From positions 39,456 through 103,455 of the forward strand of contig CAJNDS010000614.1 in the NCBI GenBank assembly GCA_905221605.1: a stretch of DNA of 64,000 bases. Reading direction: 5' to 3'. The notes below the pieces were generated by a model. The model did no database searches. It saw nothing but the letters and a program-made list of their open reading frames with translations, and had not been told where the DNA came from. This document shows, piece by piece, positions 50,127 through 61,097 of this stretch. The stretch's first letter is position 1, and every line of letters starts with the position of its first letter. This DNA is from Symbiodinium natans. Lineage: Eukaryota; Sar; Dinophyceae; Suessiales; Symbiodiniaceae. Both the position numbers and the translations under genes were made by a program.

Positions 50127-50236
50127 CTTGAAGGTTCATGGGTAGTTATACCTCGGTTTCCAAGTAAGGCACCTGCATTCTGGCCTTCATGAAGGTACTG
50201 ATAACCCTACTTACAGCTGCCCATGAACCTTCAAGT
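50127..50236 (+). mobile_element. Family A short element
   Basis: CTTGAAGGTTCATGGGTAGT at the left and CCCATGAACCTTCAAG at the right. The interior is unrelated to the 46891 copy, so only the ends are conserved. Confidence 0.75.
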
Positions 50237-50284
50237 GTTTGAGGGCTCCAGCAAAGGCTAGAGCTGAGGGCGCATTGGGTTTAG

Positions 50285-50600
50285 GTATTTAGGGTTTGGG
50301 GTTTGGGGTCTAGGGTTTAGGGTTCAGGGTTCAGGGTTTAGGGTTTAGGGTTTAGGGTTTAGGGTTGGGGAGTAGGGAGTGAAGCATTGCGGCCCGCTCT
50401 TGCGCACGGTGCAAGGAATCGACTGCGGATTCCGCTCCCCGTGATTCAAATCTTCAACACTGACGGTTCAGAGGCCCGGGCCCCTATCTGCTTTTTCTTT
50501 CGTGGACGCATCGCTTCGCCCTGGCTTCGTGGTTTCTACGAGCCACGGCAAAGGGATCTCACGATAGCTGATGGAGCCTGCCAGTAGCATGTTAGATGAG
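50285..50600. other. TTTAGGG patch then unique island
   Basis: Degenerate array at 50285-50365. The island 50380-50590 is open on the plus strand (66 codons, IPLPVIQIFNTDGSEARAP) with no recognised motif; it could be a gene or element fragment. Confidence 0.35.
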
Positions 50601-50650
50601 GTTGTATGTTTCAGGGCCAAGGATTCAGGTTTGTTGGGGCCGGGGAGATG

Positions 50651-50790
50651 ACGAGGGACCCCCAGAAGAGTCCCTTAATCTTATTCCCCTATATAACTCT
50701 TATGTATATACATATATATATATATACACACCTTGTATAGTCCCTAGTACCCCTAAAGTCCCCTGCAAGGGTCCCTCCTTTAGTCCCTTG
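50651..50790 (+). mobile_element. Family B short element
   Basis: AGGGACCCCCAGAAGAGTCC, CTTAATCTTATTCCCCTATA, a (TA)n core, then CCCTGCAAGGGTCCCTCC. Same block order as 43979. Confidence 0.65.
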
Positions 50791-50819
50791 GGGTATGGCT
50801 TGGGATTTTGCTTCACGTG

Positions 50820-51190
50820 CTTGGAGGTTCATGGTACTTATTAACCAATTATAGCTGTACTTTTAACCCACTTATATCCACATTAGGGCACTTAAGGGGC
50901 TTACAAGTGGGTTATAAGTACAGTTACCTACTGCACTTAAGAGGGTAGTAAAAAAAACTAAACTTTCAGCTGCCTCATTAAGAAACCCAATAAACCCCGA
51001 AAAGGCTAAAGATCTAAAGTTACAGTAGAGCACCACCAAGGTTATAATTGGCTACTAAGTACCATGAGCCTCCAATTATAACTGTACTTCTAACCCACTT
51101 ATAGCCACATTGGGGCACTTTAAGGGGCTTATACGTGGGCTATAAGTACAGTTATAATTGGCTAGTAGGTACCATGAGCTTCCAAGTAGG
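50820..51190 (+). mobile_element. Two adjacent family A elements
   Basis: The first starts CTTGGAGGTTCATGGTACTT and carries the palindrome CTGTACTTTTAACCCACTTA ... GTGGGTTATAAGTACAG. The second (51041-51190) repeats the same palindrome and ends GGTACCATGAGCTTCCAAGT. Their cores show that a full element is itself a long inverted repeat. Confidence 0.8.
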
Positions 51191-51299
51191 CGTGGACTGC
51201 AGAACGTCCGCTGGGGGGGCCTTTCTTCACACCCGAGCTTCGGCTGCAGAGGGGACCCCTCTCACGTGCCTCCAAACAACTTGGGGCGTGCTTCGGGCT

Positions 51300-51420
51300 T
51301 AGGGTTTGGGGCTTAGGGCTTACTTAGGGTTTAGGGTTTAGTGTTTAGGGTTTAGGGTTGAGGGTTGAGGGTTTAGGGCTTTGTGTTTAGTGTTTTTTTG
51401 GGCCCCTCCTAGATAGAATG
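51300..51420. repeat. Degenerate TTTAGGG/TTGAGGG patch
   Basis: Units TTTAGGG, TTGAGGG, TTTAGTG and CTTAGGG. Confidence 0.8.
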
Positions 51421-51551
51421 GCAACCGACGGTTGCAAAGCTCGATCGCCCCATGCTAAGCTGGCAGGGTCCCGCTGTCCGGCTTTCCGAAACCCTATGCA
51501 AACTATATGGGGGCCCGATCGAAGCCCTGAGCCCTGCTCGGGTGACACCGA

Positions 51552-51735
51552 AACACTAAACCCTAACACCCTAACACCCTAACACCCTAAGACCCTAAGA
51601 CCCTAAGACCCTAAGACCCTGACACCCTAACACCCTAACACCCTAATACCCTAACACCCTAACACCCGAACACCCGAACACCCTAACACCCTAACACCCT
51701 AACACCCTGACACCCTAACACCCTAACACCCTAAA
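51552..51735. repeat. CCCTAACA array
   Basis: About 23 units of an 8-bp variant (CCCTAACA, with CCCTAAGA and CCCGAACA sub-blocks of three to four units). Clustering of the sub-variants shows local amplification. Confidence 0.95.
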
Positions 51736-51828
51736 CCGCAGCTGGAACCCAAAGAAGGGCCCCCATAACTTAGACCGGCCCCCATCTGGGAGAGCCTCGG
51801 GGCAGATTCATGGGCAGTCCCGCTTCAG

Positions 51829-52225
51829 GTTTAGGGTTTAGGGTTTAGGGTTTAGGGTTTAGGGTTTAGGGTTTAGGGTTTAGGGTTTAGGGTTTAGGGT
51901 TTAGGGTTTTAGGGTTTAGGGTTTAGGATTTAAGGTGAGGGGCTTATCCCCTCGAGATGCCGAGGCCCTCCCATAGGAATGATCCGGGCTTGCAAGACCG
52001 AGGACCTCCCTTGCAAGGCGTGCGCTCCTTGACTTGTGTGTTTTTTGAATGCGTTTTGGGATTGTTTGGGTTTTTTTGGGTTTAGGGTTTAGGGTTTAGG
52101 GTTTAGGGTTTAGGGTTTAGGGTTTAGGGTTTAGGGTTTAGGGTTTAGGGTTTAGGGTTTAGGGTTTAGGGGTTCTAGGGATGCTTTTCAGGGGCTTTAG
52201 GGTTTAGGGTTGAGGGTTTCAGAGC
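51829..52225. repeat. Two TTTAGGG arrays
   Basis: 51829-51935 (about 14 units) and 52078-52170 (about 13 units), separated by about 140 bp of unique DNA. Confidence 0.95.
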
Positions 52226-52307
52226 ATGGCAGGGCCTTGCTTTGCACACAAAGGGCAGTGAAGTCATCTTCTTAAAGCTTAGACGCCCCGAACCCCAAAC
52301 ACTACGC

Positions 52308-52450
52308 CCTAAACCCTAAACCCTAAACCCTAAACCCTAAACCCTAAACCCTAAACCCTAAACCCTAAACCCTAAACCCTACACCCTAAACCCTAACCCG
52401 TAAACCCTAAACCCTCAACCCTAAGCCCTAAACCCGAAGCCTAAAACCCT
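52308..52450. repeat. CCCTAAA array with CCCTACA variants
   Basis: About 16 units, in the opposite orientation to the preceding arrays. Confidence 0.95.
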
Positions 52451-52554
52451 GACTCTAAAACCCTAGCACCCCAACGTCTAGCCTCGTTGGCATTTGAACG
52501 ACATTCCTACGTATGATCCGTTCAGGGTTTAGGGTCAACCAACCCAAAACCCCA

Positions 52555-52660
52555 ATATAGGGGTCGGAACAATTACTCAAAATATTTCCTTATGGTCCCT
52601 TTGCAATTCTACTAGTATGACCCCTCAAAACCCTTTTCAAACTATTCAAGCCCCTATACT
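52555..52660 (+). mobile_element. Family E short inverted-repeat element
   Basis: TATAGGGG at the left and CCCCTATA at the right, with TTTCCTTATGGTCCC and GACCCCTCAAAACCC inside. Same order as 33838-33935. Confidence 0.7.
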
Positions 52661-52699
52661 AAACGCACTTGTGGTCTCAGGGTTCCCGACTTCAAATGC

Positions 52700-53040
52700 C
52701 GTGCTGAGACGTCCTCCTCTGCTGCCCCGGCTGCGCGGCAGGGGTGGAGCGGGGTGCGTTTCAAACCCTACAAGCCCCAAAAATCTGAGCTTAAAACCCT
52801 TACTGCCCGCCAAACCTCAGGAGCCTTAATGAAGAAACAAGCCCTGCTAAACCCTGAAAAGCCTAAAACCCTTAAAAAAGGACCCGCGTCCTCAACAACT
52901 CAAAGCCCTAAGGTTAAGCCCTAATTAATGAAACCCTAAACCCTAAACCCCACATCCTAAGCCCTAAGCCCTAAGCCCTAAGCCCTAAACCCTAAACCCT
53001 AAACCCTAAACCCTAAACCCTAAACCCTAAACCTCGGGGA
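52700..53040. repeat. Unique island then CCCTAAA/CCCTAAG array
   Basis: 52680-52920 is unique DNA with scattered CCCTAAA words. 52930-53035 is an array of CCCTAAG and CCCTAAA. Confidence 0.8.
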
Positions 53041-53109
53041 GCCACTCCCGCTCAGAATCCTCCGGGCCGCGACCCTCGCGACCCGGCCCAGCAGCGTTCC
53101 AGCTCCGAA

Positions 53110-53445
53110 GTTCGCTTCGGGCTGAAGGTTTAGGGTTTAGGGTTCAGGGTTTAGGGTTCAGGGTTTAGGGTTTGTGGGTTTAGGGTTTAGGGCTTAGGGC
53201 TTAGGGCTTGGGGCTTGGGGCTTCGGGCTTAGGGCTTAGGGCTTGGGGCTTAGGGCTTCGGGCTTCGGGCTTAGGGCTTAGGGCTTCGGGCTTCGGGCTT
53301 CGGGCTTCGGGCTTCGGGCTTCGGGCTTCGGGCTTAGGGCTTAGGGCTTAGGTTTAGGGCGTAGCGCTTAGGGCTTAGGGCGTAGGGCGTAGGGCGTAGG
53401 GCGTAGGGCTTGGGGCTTGGGGCTTAGGGCTCAGGGGTTCAGGCT
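53110..53445. repeat. GGGCTTA / GGGCTTC / GGGCGTA blocks
   Basis: Successive runs of one variant (GGGCTTA, GGGCTTC about 8 units, GGGCGTA about 4 units, GGGCTTG) follow normal TTTAGGG units. Each variant occurs in its own run. Confidence 0.95.
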
Positions 53446-53519
53446 CTGCCCTACTTCGGGTGTGGGGTGTTTTAGGGTTTCTTGGGGTTTTGGGCTTCTG
53501 GGGTTTTGGGGTTTTGGGG

Positions 53520-53772
53520 TTTGGGCGTTTGGGCGTTTAGGGGTTTAGGGGTTTAGGGGTTTAGGGGTTTAGGGGTTTTGGGGTTTTGGGGTTTTGGGGT
53601 TTTGGGGTTTTGGGGTTTTGGGGTTTTGGGGTTTTGGGGTTTTGGGGTTTTGGGTTTTTGGGGTTTTGGGGTTTTGGGGTTTTGGGGTTTTGGGGTTTTG
53701 GGGTTTTGGGGTTTTGGGGTTTTGGGGTTTTGGGGTTTTGGGGTTTTGGGGTTTTGGGGCTTTGGGGCTTTG
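53520..53772. repeat. TTTTGGGG array, about 25 units
   Basis: Perfect 8-bp TTTTGGGG units, preceded by TTTAGGGG (5 units) and followed by CTTTGGGG. This is the telomere sequence of spirotrich ciliates such as Oxytricha, here as an internal block among TTTAGGG repeats. Strong G-quadruplex potential. Confidence 0.95.
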
Positions 53773-53774
53773 GG

Positions 53775-54060
53775 GCTTATGGTTGCGGTGCGGGGTTTGC
53801 GGGTGGTTGGGGTTTGCGGGTTTGCGAGTTTGTGGGTTTGTGGCTGTGTGAGTATAGGTTCAGGGGAACTCTTACTGCCAAAAACGTCCTCTCTGCGCTT
53901 GTGGTCCGACCTAAAACTGAAAAGTGAACACTCTAGGGCCTGCGTTTCAACCCTTTCGGAGCCAGGCAAGCCGGCCCGGCCACAAAAACTCAACACCGCC
54001 TCCTTGAGGGTGGGCTGTTTGCCCTTTCCCAATGGCAGGAGCCCACTTTCCGGCATTCCT
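53775..54060. other. Unique island, no supported gene
   Basis: Open on the minus strand for about 65 codons before it runs into the TTTTGGGG array. No motif seen. Confidence 0.35.
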
Positions 54061-54074
54061 GTGAAGGCTATGAT

Positions 54075-54400
54075 TCCTAGGGTTTAGGGTTTAGGGTTTA
54101 GGGTTTAGGGTTTGGGTTTAGGGTTTAGGGTTTAGGGTTTCGGGTTTCGGGTTTCGGGTTTAGGGTTACCCCTGAAAGCTTCGGCTGTAAATAGGCGTTT
54201 GTACAAACACCTGTAGGACTACTACAGGGAATCTCGCGTCCCCTTCTCTTCCACTTTCATAGAGGGTCAAGGGTACTTTCGTCAGGGGTCCTTCACCCTT
54301 CGGCTTCGGGTTTTTTGGGTTTAGGTTTCGGGTTTTGGGGTGGATTTTCGGATTTAGGGTTTAGGGTTTAGGGTTTAGGGTTTAAGGAGTAAGGGCTTCA
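54075..54400. repeat. TTTAGGG/TTTCGGG patches around a short unique segment
   Basis: Arrays at 54078-54168 and 54340-54385 with TTTCGGG runs. 54170-54300 is unique. Confidence 0.85.
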
Positions 54401-54469
54401 GGCTCGAGGTGTCGGGGATGATGGGAGGTCCCACTCCCGGTTTCGGGGCGCCTGCCTGCTTGAAAGTGT

Positions 54470-54725
54470 GCGGAATGCTCAGAAGCCGTGGTGGGTTTCG
54501 GAAGCTATAGGATTATGTCGCTCAGGGCTCCATCTGGCAATCCGTGACGCTGGAAAAGCGGCCACTTCACAAACGAATTGAAAGCATGTGCGCAGCAAGA
54601 GATGCAATGTGCCAGATCCTCTATTTTGAGACGCCTCAAGATGATCTCTGGATGGCAGCACCTAGGCTCCTCGAGAAGAAGGGCCATGTCCATATTCCCC
54701 TCCCCCTAAGCATTCTACTCGGTTG
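54470..54725. other. Unique island, possible exon remnant
   Basis: Open on both strands for about 60 codons (plus MTLEKRPLHKRIESMCAARD; minus ALLLEEPRCC). No family recognised, and overlap of the frames prevents a call. Confidence 0.3.
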
Positions 54726-54729
54726 TAGG

Positions 54730-55400
54730 GGTTAGGGGTTAGGGTTTAGGGTTTAGGGTTTTGGGTAACCATGCCCCCCCCTCAAGACTAAACGTTCACC
54801 TTATGAGAATCTGGTCCTCCAATGTTGGGCCCGAAACGCAAAACCCGTAAGCCCTCAAACCCCTACACGCAAAACACCCCACCAAAGCCCCTAATCGCAA
54901 ACACCCTCAACCCCTAAACCCTCTGATATACGCTAAGCGGAGTAGCAGGGGTGAAAGCTAAACTGCCAGGTTCCCCCGAAGCCCGAAGCCTCGAAACCAT
55001 GAGGCTTCAAAGCGCTTCAGGATTTAAGAGCTTCGGCTCCTTTATCCTGACTCCACCCCCCACAACCCCAAAAACCTCTAAACAAAAAAGTCCTAAAACC
55101 CTAAAACGCTAAAACCTTAAAACCCTAAAACGCTAAAACGCTAAAACCCTAAAACCCTGACCCGACACCTGGGACCAGGGGGATTTGGCACAAACCTGCG
55201 CGCGCACGGGGAAGATGCTCCTGCCAGCGGCTGGGAAAGCGGACGGCTTGCAAAGAGACCCTTCATCCTACTTCGTATATTACCCCCGTACATGGGTAGC
55301 TTTCTAAATTCGGGTCCCTGAACACCTAAGTCCATATGTACAAGCAGCCCCCGCAGTCGCTAGCCCTTTAACTCTTCGGGCACGCTATGCAGGTCTTTAT
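54730..55400. other. Degenerate AACCCTAAAA-type repeats and unique DNA
   Basis: CCCTAAAACGCTAAAA-type units lie at 55085-55160. The rest has scattered CCCTAAA words and no gene. Confidence 0.5.
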
Positions 55401-55405
55401 GCATG

Positions 55406-55583
55406 ACTTGAAGTCTCATGGTTCTGAGTAGGGTTAGAAGTACCTATACTCAAAGTGACAACATAGGTCACCTTACTTCTAAGCCCAATATTTTCATGAA
55501 AAAAGTGCCTGTACTTAAAAGTGATAACATAGGTTACCTTACTTCTAAGCCTACTTATCACCACCCACGAACCTTCGAGTAGG
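55406..55583 (+). mobile_element. Family A-like element with internal duplication
   Basis: Ends ACTTGAAGTCTCATGG and CACGAACCTTCGAGTAGG. Inside, the phrase AAAGTGACAACATAGGTCAC followed by CTTACTTCTAAGCC is repeated as AAAGTGATAACATAGGTTAC plus the same tail. Confidence 0.65.
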
Positions 55584-55656
55584 GCTTCGGGGCTTGAGGT
55601 CGCAGGCCTGAACTGTTCATCGTTCTGCCGACTGCCGTGCGCCAGGCGCCGGGACG

Positions 55657-55895
55657 TAGGGTTTAGGGTTTAGGGTTGAGGGTTGAGGGTTGAGGGTTGA
55701 GGGTTTAGGGTTTAGGGTTTAGGGTTGAGGGTTGAGGGTTGAGGGTTGAGGGTTTAGGGTTTAGGGTTTAGGCTTTAGGCTTTAGGGTTTAGGGTTTAGG
55801 GTTTAGGGTTTAGGGTTTAGGGTTTAGGGTTTAGGGTTTAGGGTTTAGGGTTTAGGGTTTAGGGTTCAGGGTTCAGGGTTCAGGGTTCAGGGTTT
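55657..55895. repeat. Alternating TTTAGGG / TTGAGGG / TTCAGGG runs
   Basis: Runs of 3-4 TTGAGGG units between TTTAGGG runs, then about 14 TTTAGGG, then 4 TTCAGGG. A higher-order pattern (three TTTAGGG, four TTGAGGG) occurs twice. Confidence 0.95.
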
Positions 55896-55969
55896 AGGTT
55901 TCCTTGCAAAAGAGCCCAAAAAGTCACTACACTCAAGGTTTCCTGGTCGTTTCCACCCCCCTCCCCTAA

Positions 55970-55987
55970 AAACACACACACACACAC

Positions 55988-56030
<43 letters not shown>

Positions 56031-56035
56031 CAGAC
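55970..56035. repeat. (CA)n and (GACA)n microsatellite
   Basis: ACACAC run followed by about 11 GACA units. Confidence 0.95.
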
Positions 56036-56179
56036 AGCAACAACCCCCCCCTGACCTGTACACCTACACCCTAACCCCCCTAAATCTCTAGGGCATAGGG
56101 TTTGGGAGTAGGAGTGTTGAAGTTTCGGGTTCAGGCTCACATGGGCAAGCCTGCAAGCGTACCCCGACAGCTGCTGGGA

Positions 56180-56455
56180 GCATCTCTAAAACCCTACAAC
56201 CCTAAGCCCTAAGCCCTAAACCCCAAACCGCAAACCCCAAACCCTAAACCCTAAACCTTAAAGCCTAAACCCTAAACCCCTAAATACCTAGATCATCGGC
56301 AAGAGGCCCCACATCCGCCGGGGCCTGGCTCCTGAAGAGCGTCGTTCCTTCCGCTCCTTCAAATGACCTGCGGGGGCGCAGCTTGCTTCAAGGCACCAAA
56401 GGAGGTTAGGGTTTAGGGTTTAGGGTTTAGGTCTAGGGTTTAGGGTAGGGTTTAG
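56180..56455. repeat. CCCTAAG/CCCCAAA patch, unique island, TTTAGGG patch
   Basis: Arrays at 56195-56285 and 56405-56455 flank a 110-bp unique GC-rich island (about 56290-56400). Confidence 0.8.
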
Positions 56456-56458
56456 GGT

Positions 56459-56575
56459 TGGGGTCCCTTAAATGTTTAGGGGTTATTTAGGGGCTAGGGA
56501 CCATACAAGGTATATGTAGGATGTGGGGGAATAAGATTAAGGGTCCCTTCTACGGGTCCCTTCTTATAGCCCCTA
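56459..56575 (-). mobile_element. Family B short element, reverse orientation
   Basis: Read on the minus strand it has AGGGACCCTTAATCTTATTC, CCCCACATCCTACATATACC and TTGTATGGTCCCTAGCCCC, matching 50651-50790. Confidence 0.65.
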
Positions 56576-56659
56576 GTTGGTCCTCGGGTAGCCGAAAGGT
56601 CCCTTCATGGGCCCTGACTTGGGGAACCCATACATCCCCTCTCTATATTCTATACCCCA

Positions 56660-57040
56660 TAAAACCCTGAACCCTGCACCCCAAACACTAAACCCTGAAC
56701 CCCAAACCCCTGAACCCTGAACCCCAAACCCCAAACCCCAAACCCCAAACCCCAAACCCCAAACCCCAAACCCTAAACCCCAAACCCCAAACCCTAAACC
56801 CTAAACCCTAAAGGCCCATGCTTCCATCCATGAGGCATCTTCGGAGGCAGGCAAAGATGAATGCAGCTCAGAAATTTCGGACGCACACCGTGGGGCGGAC
56901 CGATCAAAAAATGACAAGGCGCCTTCTCTGCCTTGGCATTACAACCTAAACCCCAAACCCCAAACCCCAAACCCTAAACCCTAAACCCTAAACCCTAAAC
57001 CCTAAACCCCAAACCCCAAACCCTAAACCCTAAACCCCAG
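56660..57040. repeat. CCCCAAA and CCCTAAA arrays
   Basis: CCCCAAA (about 8 units) mixed with CCCTAAA at 56690-56812, a 130-bp unique island, then the same mixture at 56945-57038. Confidence 0.95.
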
Positions 57041-57135
57041 GAAGGAAGAAGCAAGAAGCCCAAGAGGCCTGCAACGGCATGGCCACCGGCACAGCGGGCA
57101 CCGGCGCACCCCAGCTTCGCTCCATGACCTCGAGG

Positions 57136-57490
57136 AGGGGTTTAGGGTTTAGGGTTTAGGGTTTAGGGTTTAGGGTTTAGGGTTTTTTTTTTAACCGGAA
57201 TCACCTGGGTTTAGGGTTTAGGGTTTAGGGTTTAGGGTTTAGGGTTTAGGGTTTAGGGTTTAGGGTTTAGGGTTTAGGGTTTAGGGTTTAGGGTTTAGGG
57301 TTTAGAGTTTAGGTTTTAGGGTTTAGGGTTTAGGGTTTGGGGTTTGGGGTTTGGGGTTTGGGGTTTGGGGTTTGGGGTTTGGGGTTTGGGGTTTGGGGTT
57401 TGGGGTTTGGGGTTTGGGGTTTGGGGTTTGTTGGGGTTTGGGGTTTGGGGTTTGGGGTTTGGGGTTTGGGGTTTGGGGTTTAGGGTTTAA
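57136..57490. repeat. TTTAGGG array switching to a TTTGGGG array
   Basis: TTTAGGG (57139-57183), a T-run and short spacer, TTTAGGG (57208-57335, about 18 units), then about 20 TTTGGGG units (57336-57478). The switch between variants is sharp. Confidence 0.95.
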
Positions 57491-57539
57491 GGGGCTTCCA
57501 AACGGGCTTTGTGAAGGATTTTAAGCGGGGCTCTTTTGT

Positions 57540-57625
57540 TTTATGTATATATATATATATATATATGTACATATATATATATCTACATATATGTATATAT
57601 GTTTTTTTTTTTGGGGGGGGGGATG
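57540..57625. repeat. TA microsatellite with T- and G-runs
   Basis: (TA)n with TACATA words, then T10 and G9 runs. Confidence 0.9.
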
Positions 57626-57629
57626 GCTT

Positions 57630-58070
57630 TGGAATGTTTTCGGTGTTAAGTCGTATCTTGTTGGAGCTTCAGGGTTTTGAAGGTTTTAAGGGGTTGAGGG
57701 TGTATTTGTATTGAGGGTCCTTGTCCTTTAGGGTCGAGCCTCATCATTCTTAACAAAAGCCCTTTCGACTCTCGGCAACTGACCCTGAACCCCAAACCCC
57801 GACCCTACTTGACCTTGACCTTCCTAAGATCCCTGTAGCCTCCTAGCTACAAGAGATACCCGGAACCCCCAAACGCCCGACACACAAAACACTCACTACC
57901 AAACCCTAAACCCTAAACCCTAAACTCCAAACCCTAAACCCTAAACCCTCAACCCCAAACCCTAAACCCCAAACCCTAATGCAAGAAACTCAAGAATCAG
58001 CGGCCCCCGCCTCGGCGGCGCAGGACGCCGCGCGGCGGAAGCTGGGCGCCAGCTCGGCCGGTGCCTTCGT
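57630..58070. other. Unique DNA with CCCTAAA patch, no supported gene
   Basis: CCCTAAA/CCCCAAA units at 57898-57980. The GC-rich island 57985-58085 is open on the plus strand (AAPASAAQDAARRKLGASSA) but short and compositionally biased. Confidence 0.4.
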
Positions 58071-58087
58071 TTGCGGCTGCATCGTGA

Positions 58088-58900
58088 GAGTTGGGGGTTC
58101 AGGGGGTTCAGGGGGTTTAGGGTTTAGGGTTTGGGGTTTGGGGTTTGGGGTTTGGGGTTTAGGGTTCAGGGGTTTGGGGTTTAGGGTTTGGGGTTTAGGG
58201 TTTGGAGGGATTGAGGGGTTGGGGGGTTGAGGGGTTTAGGGGGGGTTTTGGGGGTTGAGGCTTAGGGCTTCGGGCTTAGGGTTTAGGGTTGGGTTTAGGG
58301 CTTAGGATTTAGGAAATAAGCTTCGGGTTGAGGGTTCAGGTCCCAAACCCTCCACAAGGCCTCCGGAGGTGCGGAGGCCGCACGGGCCTGCAAAACACAA
58401 GGGCCCCCAAGACCACAGCTACCAGTAGGGGTTAGGGGTTTGGGGTTTGGGGTTTAGGGTTTAGGGTTCAGGGTTCAGGGTTCAGGGTTCAGGGTTCAGG
58501 GTTCAGGGTTCAGGGTTCAGGGTTCAGGGTTTAGGGTGGGGTTTAGGGCTTTAGGGTTTAGGGGTTTTGGGTCTAGGGTCTTTAGGGTTTAGGGGTTTTG
58601 GGTCCAGGGTTTAAGGGTTTCGAGTTTGGGGATTTGGGGGTACGGTGGGTTTGGGGGTCCAGGGGGTTTAGGGGGTTTAGGGGGCTTGGGGGGTTGAGGG
58701 GGTTTAGGGGGTTTAGGGGGGTTAAGGGGGTTTTGGGTTGGAGTTGGGTTGGTTTCGGTTTGGGTTGCTTCTGGGGTTTGTGGTTTGGAGTCTTGGGACG
58801 CACGGGTCTGGTCTTTTTTTTTTTTGAGTTCTTGGGGTTTTCAGGGTTCAGGGAGTTGGGGTTTTAGGGTGTCAGACCTTTAGGGGTTCTAGGGCTCAGG
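58088..58900. repeat. Mixed G-rich variant blocks
   Basis: TTTGGGG/TTTAGGG (58110-58205), GGGGTTGAGG (58205-58260), a unique island (58335-58420), then TTCAGGG about 9 units (58465-58530), then loose GGGTTTAGGGG units to about 58735. Confidence 0.9.
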
Positions 58901-58969
58901 GAGGAAGCTTCAGTACCTCGTCTTAAGGAGCCCTAGACCCCTAGAAGACGAGCGACCAGGGTCCGCCTC

Positions 58970-59046
58970 CCCTTAATCCTATTCCCCTCTAACCCCTAGA
59001 TATACCTTACAATTGCAATACTCCCCATATACCTAAGTAGCCCCTC
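58970..59046 (+). mobile_element. Family B short element (partial)
   Basis: CCCCTTAATCCTATTCCCCT, AACCCCTAGATATACCTTAC and CCTAAGTAGCCCCTC, matching the middle of 50651-50790. Confidence 0.5.
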
Positions 59047-59049
59047 TAA

Positions 59050-60560
59050 AGGTGAACACATTTCTGATTCTCTGAGAGGTCGCAAGAGAGTCTCGGGCTT
59101 AGGGTTTAGGGTCTACGGCCCTGTGGTTGGGCTAAGGGCTTTGGGACCCCAAACTCCCAGGTCCCTCAAGACGCCCGGATGCCAAAACCCGAAAACCCTA
59201 ACCCAAAGGTCTAAGCCAGGGGCTTTTAGTGCAAGAGAGAGGTAGCCCTGAACCCGACAATCCGAAACACTAAGCTCGATGTTTATACTGGGGAAGAGCT
59301 AATGGATTGAAAGGACTATCTGGGATCGACAGGGTTATTGCAAGGTTCAACCCGAAATCCTAAACACTAAGCCCTATTGCGGGAAGAGTTCATGGGTTAA
59401 AGGCTCTAAAGGACTGGGTCTGGGTTAAAGGTTGTAGGGACTCAAGGTTCAACAGAAACCCTAAACCCTAAATCCTAAACCCTAAACCCTAAACCGGTCA
59501 TACAAGGTTCACAGAGGGCTTCTTCAACAGGGCTTCAACAGCGGACGCCACGTCTGGTCCCGACACACTGCCAGGCCCACCTCCTCTCTTCTGCGCTGTT
59601 CGCGCAACTCCGCCGCATCGCGGTGTTCCAGGAACCTGGGAAACGGGATTCTGGAGTGGGGGGGGTTTCGGGTTTAGGATTTAGGGTTTAGGGTTTAGGG
59701 TTTAGGGTTTAGGGTTTAGGGTATCGCGGTGTTCCAGGCACCTGGGAGCGGAATTCTGGAGTGGCGGAGGAGTCAGGGCATAGGGCTTAGGGACCCTAAA
59801 CCCCGTGAACCCTAAACCTTCTAAACCCCAAATCCCCTAAACCCTCCTAAACCCCAGACCCTAGACCCTAGACCCTAAACCCTGCAAACCCTATACGCCC
59901 CCCGCCACTGGGCTGCCCGGCGGCTGGCCCGTGGGCTGGTAGGCCTTGCGGTGCACGGAGCGCGCGCGGGCCTGAGACGGAGCAACCAGGGTTTAGGGTT
60001 TAGGGTTTAGGGTTGAGGGTTTAGGGTTTAGGGGGTTTTAAGGTTACACGGAAGCCCCCAAACCGAGATGGGGGCGGGAGGGTGGGGGTTGGGCGGCGCT
60101 GTTCTGCCCTTGGGTTTTGGGTTTCAGTTTTATGGAATTCTAGGGTTTGGTGTTCTCGGAGCTTGGAGTTAGGGTTTAAGGTTTTGGCTGGTGAAAGGTT
60201 AAAGCCCCGCTTTTTAAGGAACCCTTAACCTAAGGAGGTCTGAAGGATTTAGAGCTTTGGGGCTTAGGGGTGTAAGGGTTTAGGGCTTAGGGTTTGGGGT
60301 TTAGGGGTCCCACGGCCTGCCAGTCACTTCTGCCCCGCAGGTCCTCAGGTGTTCACTTCCCGAAGCAGCCGAGCCGCTTGGGCTTTGAAGCAGGAAGAAC
60401 GTCGGCTTCGGGATAAGAGTAGAGGGAGATGCTCGGAGGTTATAGGATGACTCTTGAAGGTGTATGGGGGGGGACGACCCAACTAGTCACATGCCGCAAA
60501 AGACTGTCCCCAAATAGCCCTGGAACCCTGGGGCTTCCTTGGAGGGGGAGAGGGAGAAGG
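59050..60560. other. Unique islands between short arrays, no supported gene
   Basis: Arrays lie at 59455-59495, 59675-59725, 59800-59890, 59990-60045 and 60250-60305. The phrase GCGGTGTTCCAGG.ACCTGGGA followed by CGGxATTCTGGAGTGG occurs on both sides of the array at 59675-59725 (about 59620 and 59728), so the array sits inside a small duplicated segment. Confidence 0.55.
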
Positions 60561-60564
60561 CATT

Positions 60565-60870
60565 TGTTTAGGGTTTAGGGCTTCGGGTTTAGGGTTTAGG
60601 GGTTTAGGGGTTTAGGGGTTTAGGGGTTTAGGGTTTAGGGTTTAGGGTTTAGGGTTTAGGGTTTAGGGTTTAGGGTTTAGGGTTTAGGGTTTAGGGTTTA
60701 GGGTTTAGGGTTTAGGGTTTTAGGGTTTAGGCTTTAGGGCTTTAGGGCTTTAGGGCTTTAGGGCTTTAGGGCTTTAGGGCTTTAGGGGTTTAGGGGTTTA
60801 GGGGTTTCGGGGTTTAGGGGTTTAGGGGTTTAGGGGTTTAGGGCTTAGGGCTTAGGGCTTACGGATTTTG
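60565..60870. repeat. TTTAGGG, TTTAGGGG and CTTTAGGG blocks
   Basis: TTTAGGGG (4 units), TTTAGGG (about 17), CTTTAGGG (about 8), TTTAGGGG (about 6), GGGCTTA (3). Each variant is clustered. Confidence 0.95.
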
Positions 60871-60949
60871 CTGTTGAAAAGGCTTGCTTTTCTGGGGAGG
60901 TTCAGGTTTTTAGGTCGGGTTTACTCCCTAGACCCTGAACCTTAGATTT

Positions 60950-61015
60950 TAAACCTAAACCCTAAACCCTAAACCCTAAACCCTAAACCCTAAACCCTAA
61001 ACCCTAAACCCTCCT
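60950..61015. repeat. CCCTAAA array
   Basis: About 8 units, opposite in orientation to its neighbours. Confidence 0.9.
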
Positions 61016-61097
61016 AAACCCTTTAGGAGTTCCAGGCCTCCTCTCCCAACTGCAGCATGGCCTGGTACACCTGCAGCAGGGCTAGGGATCCAGGAAG

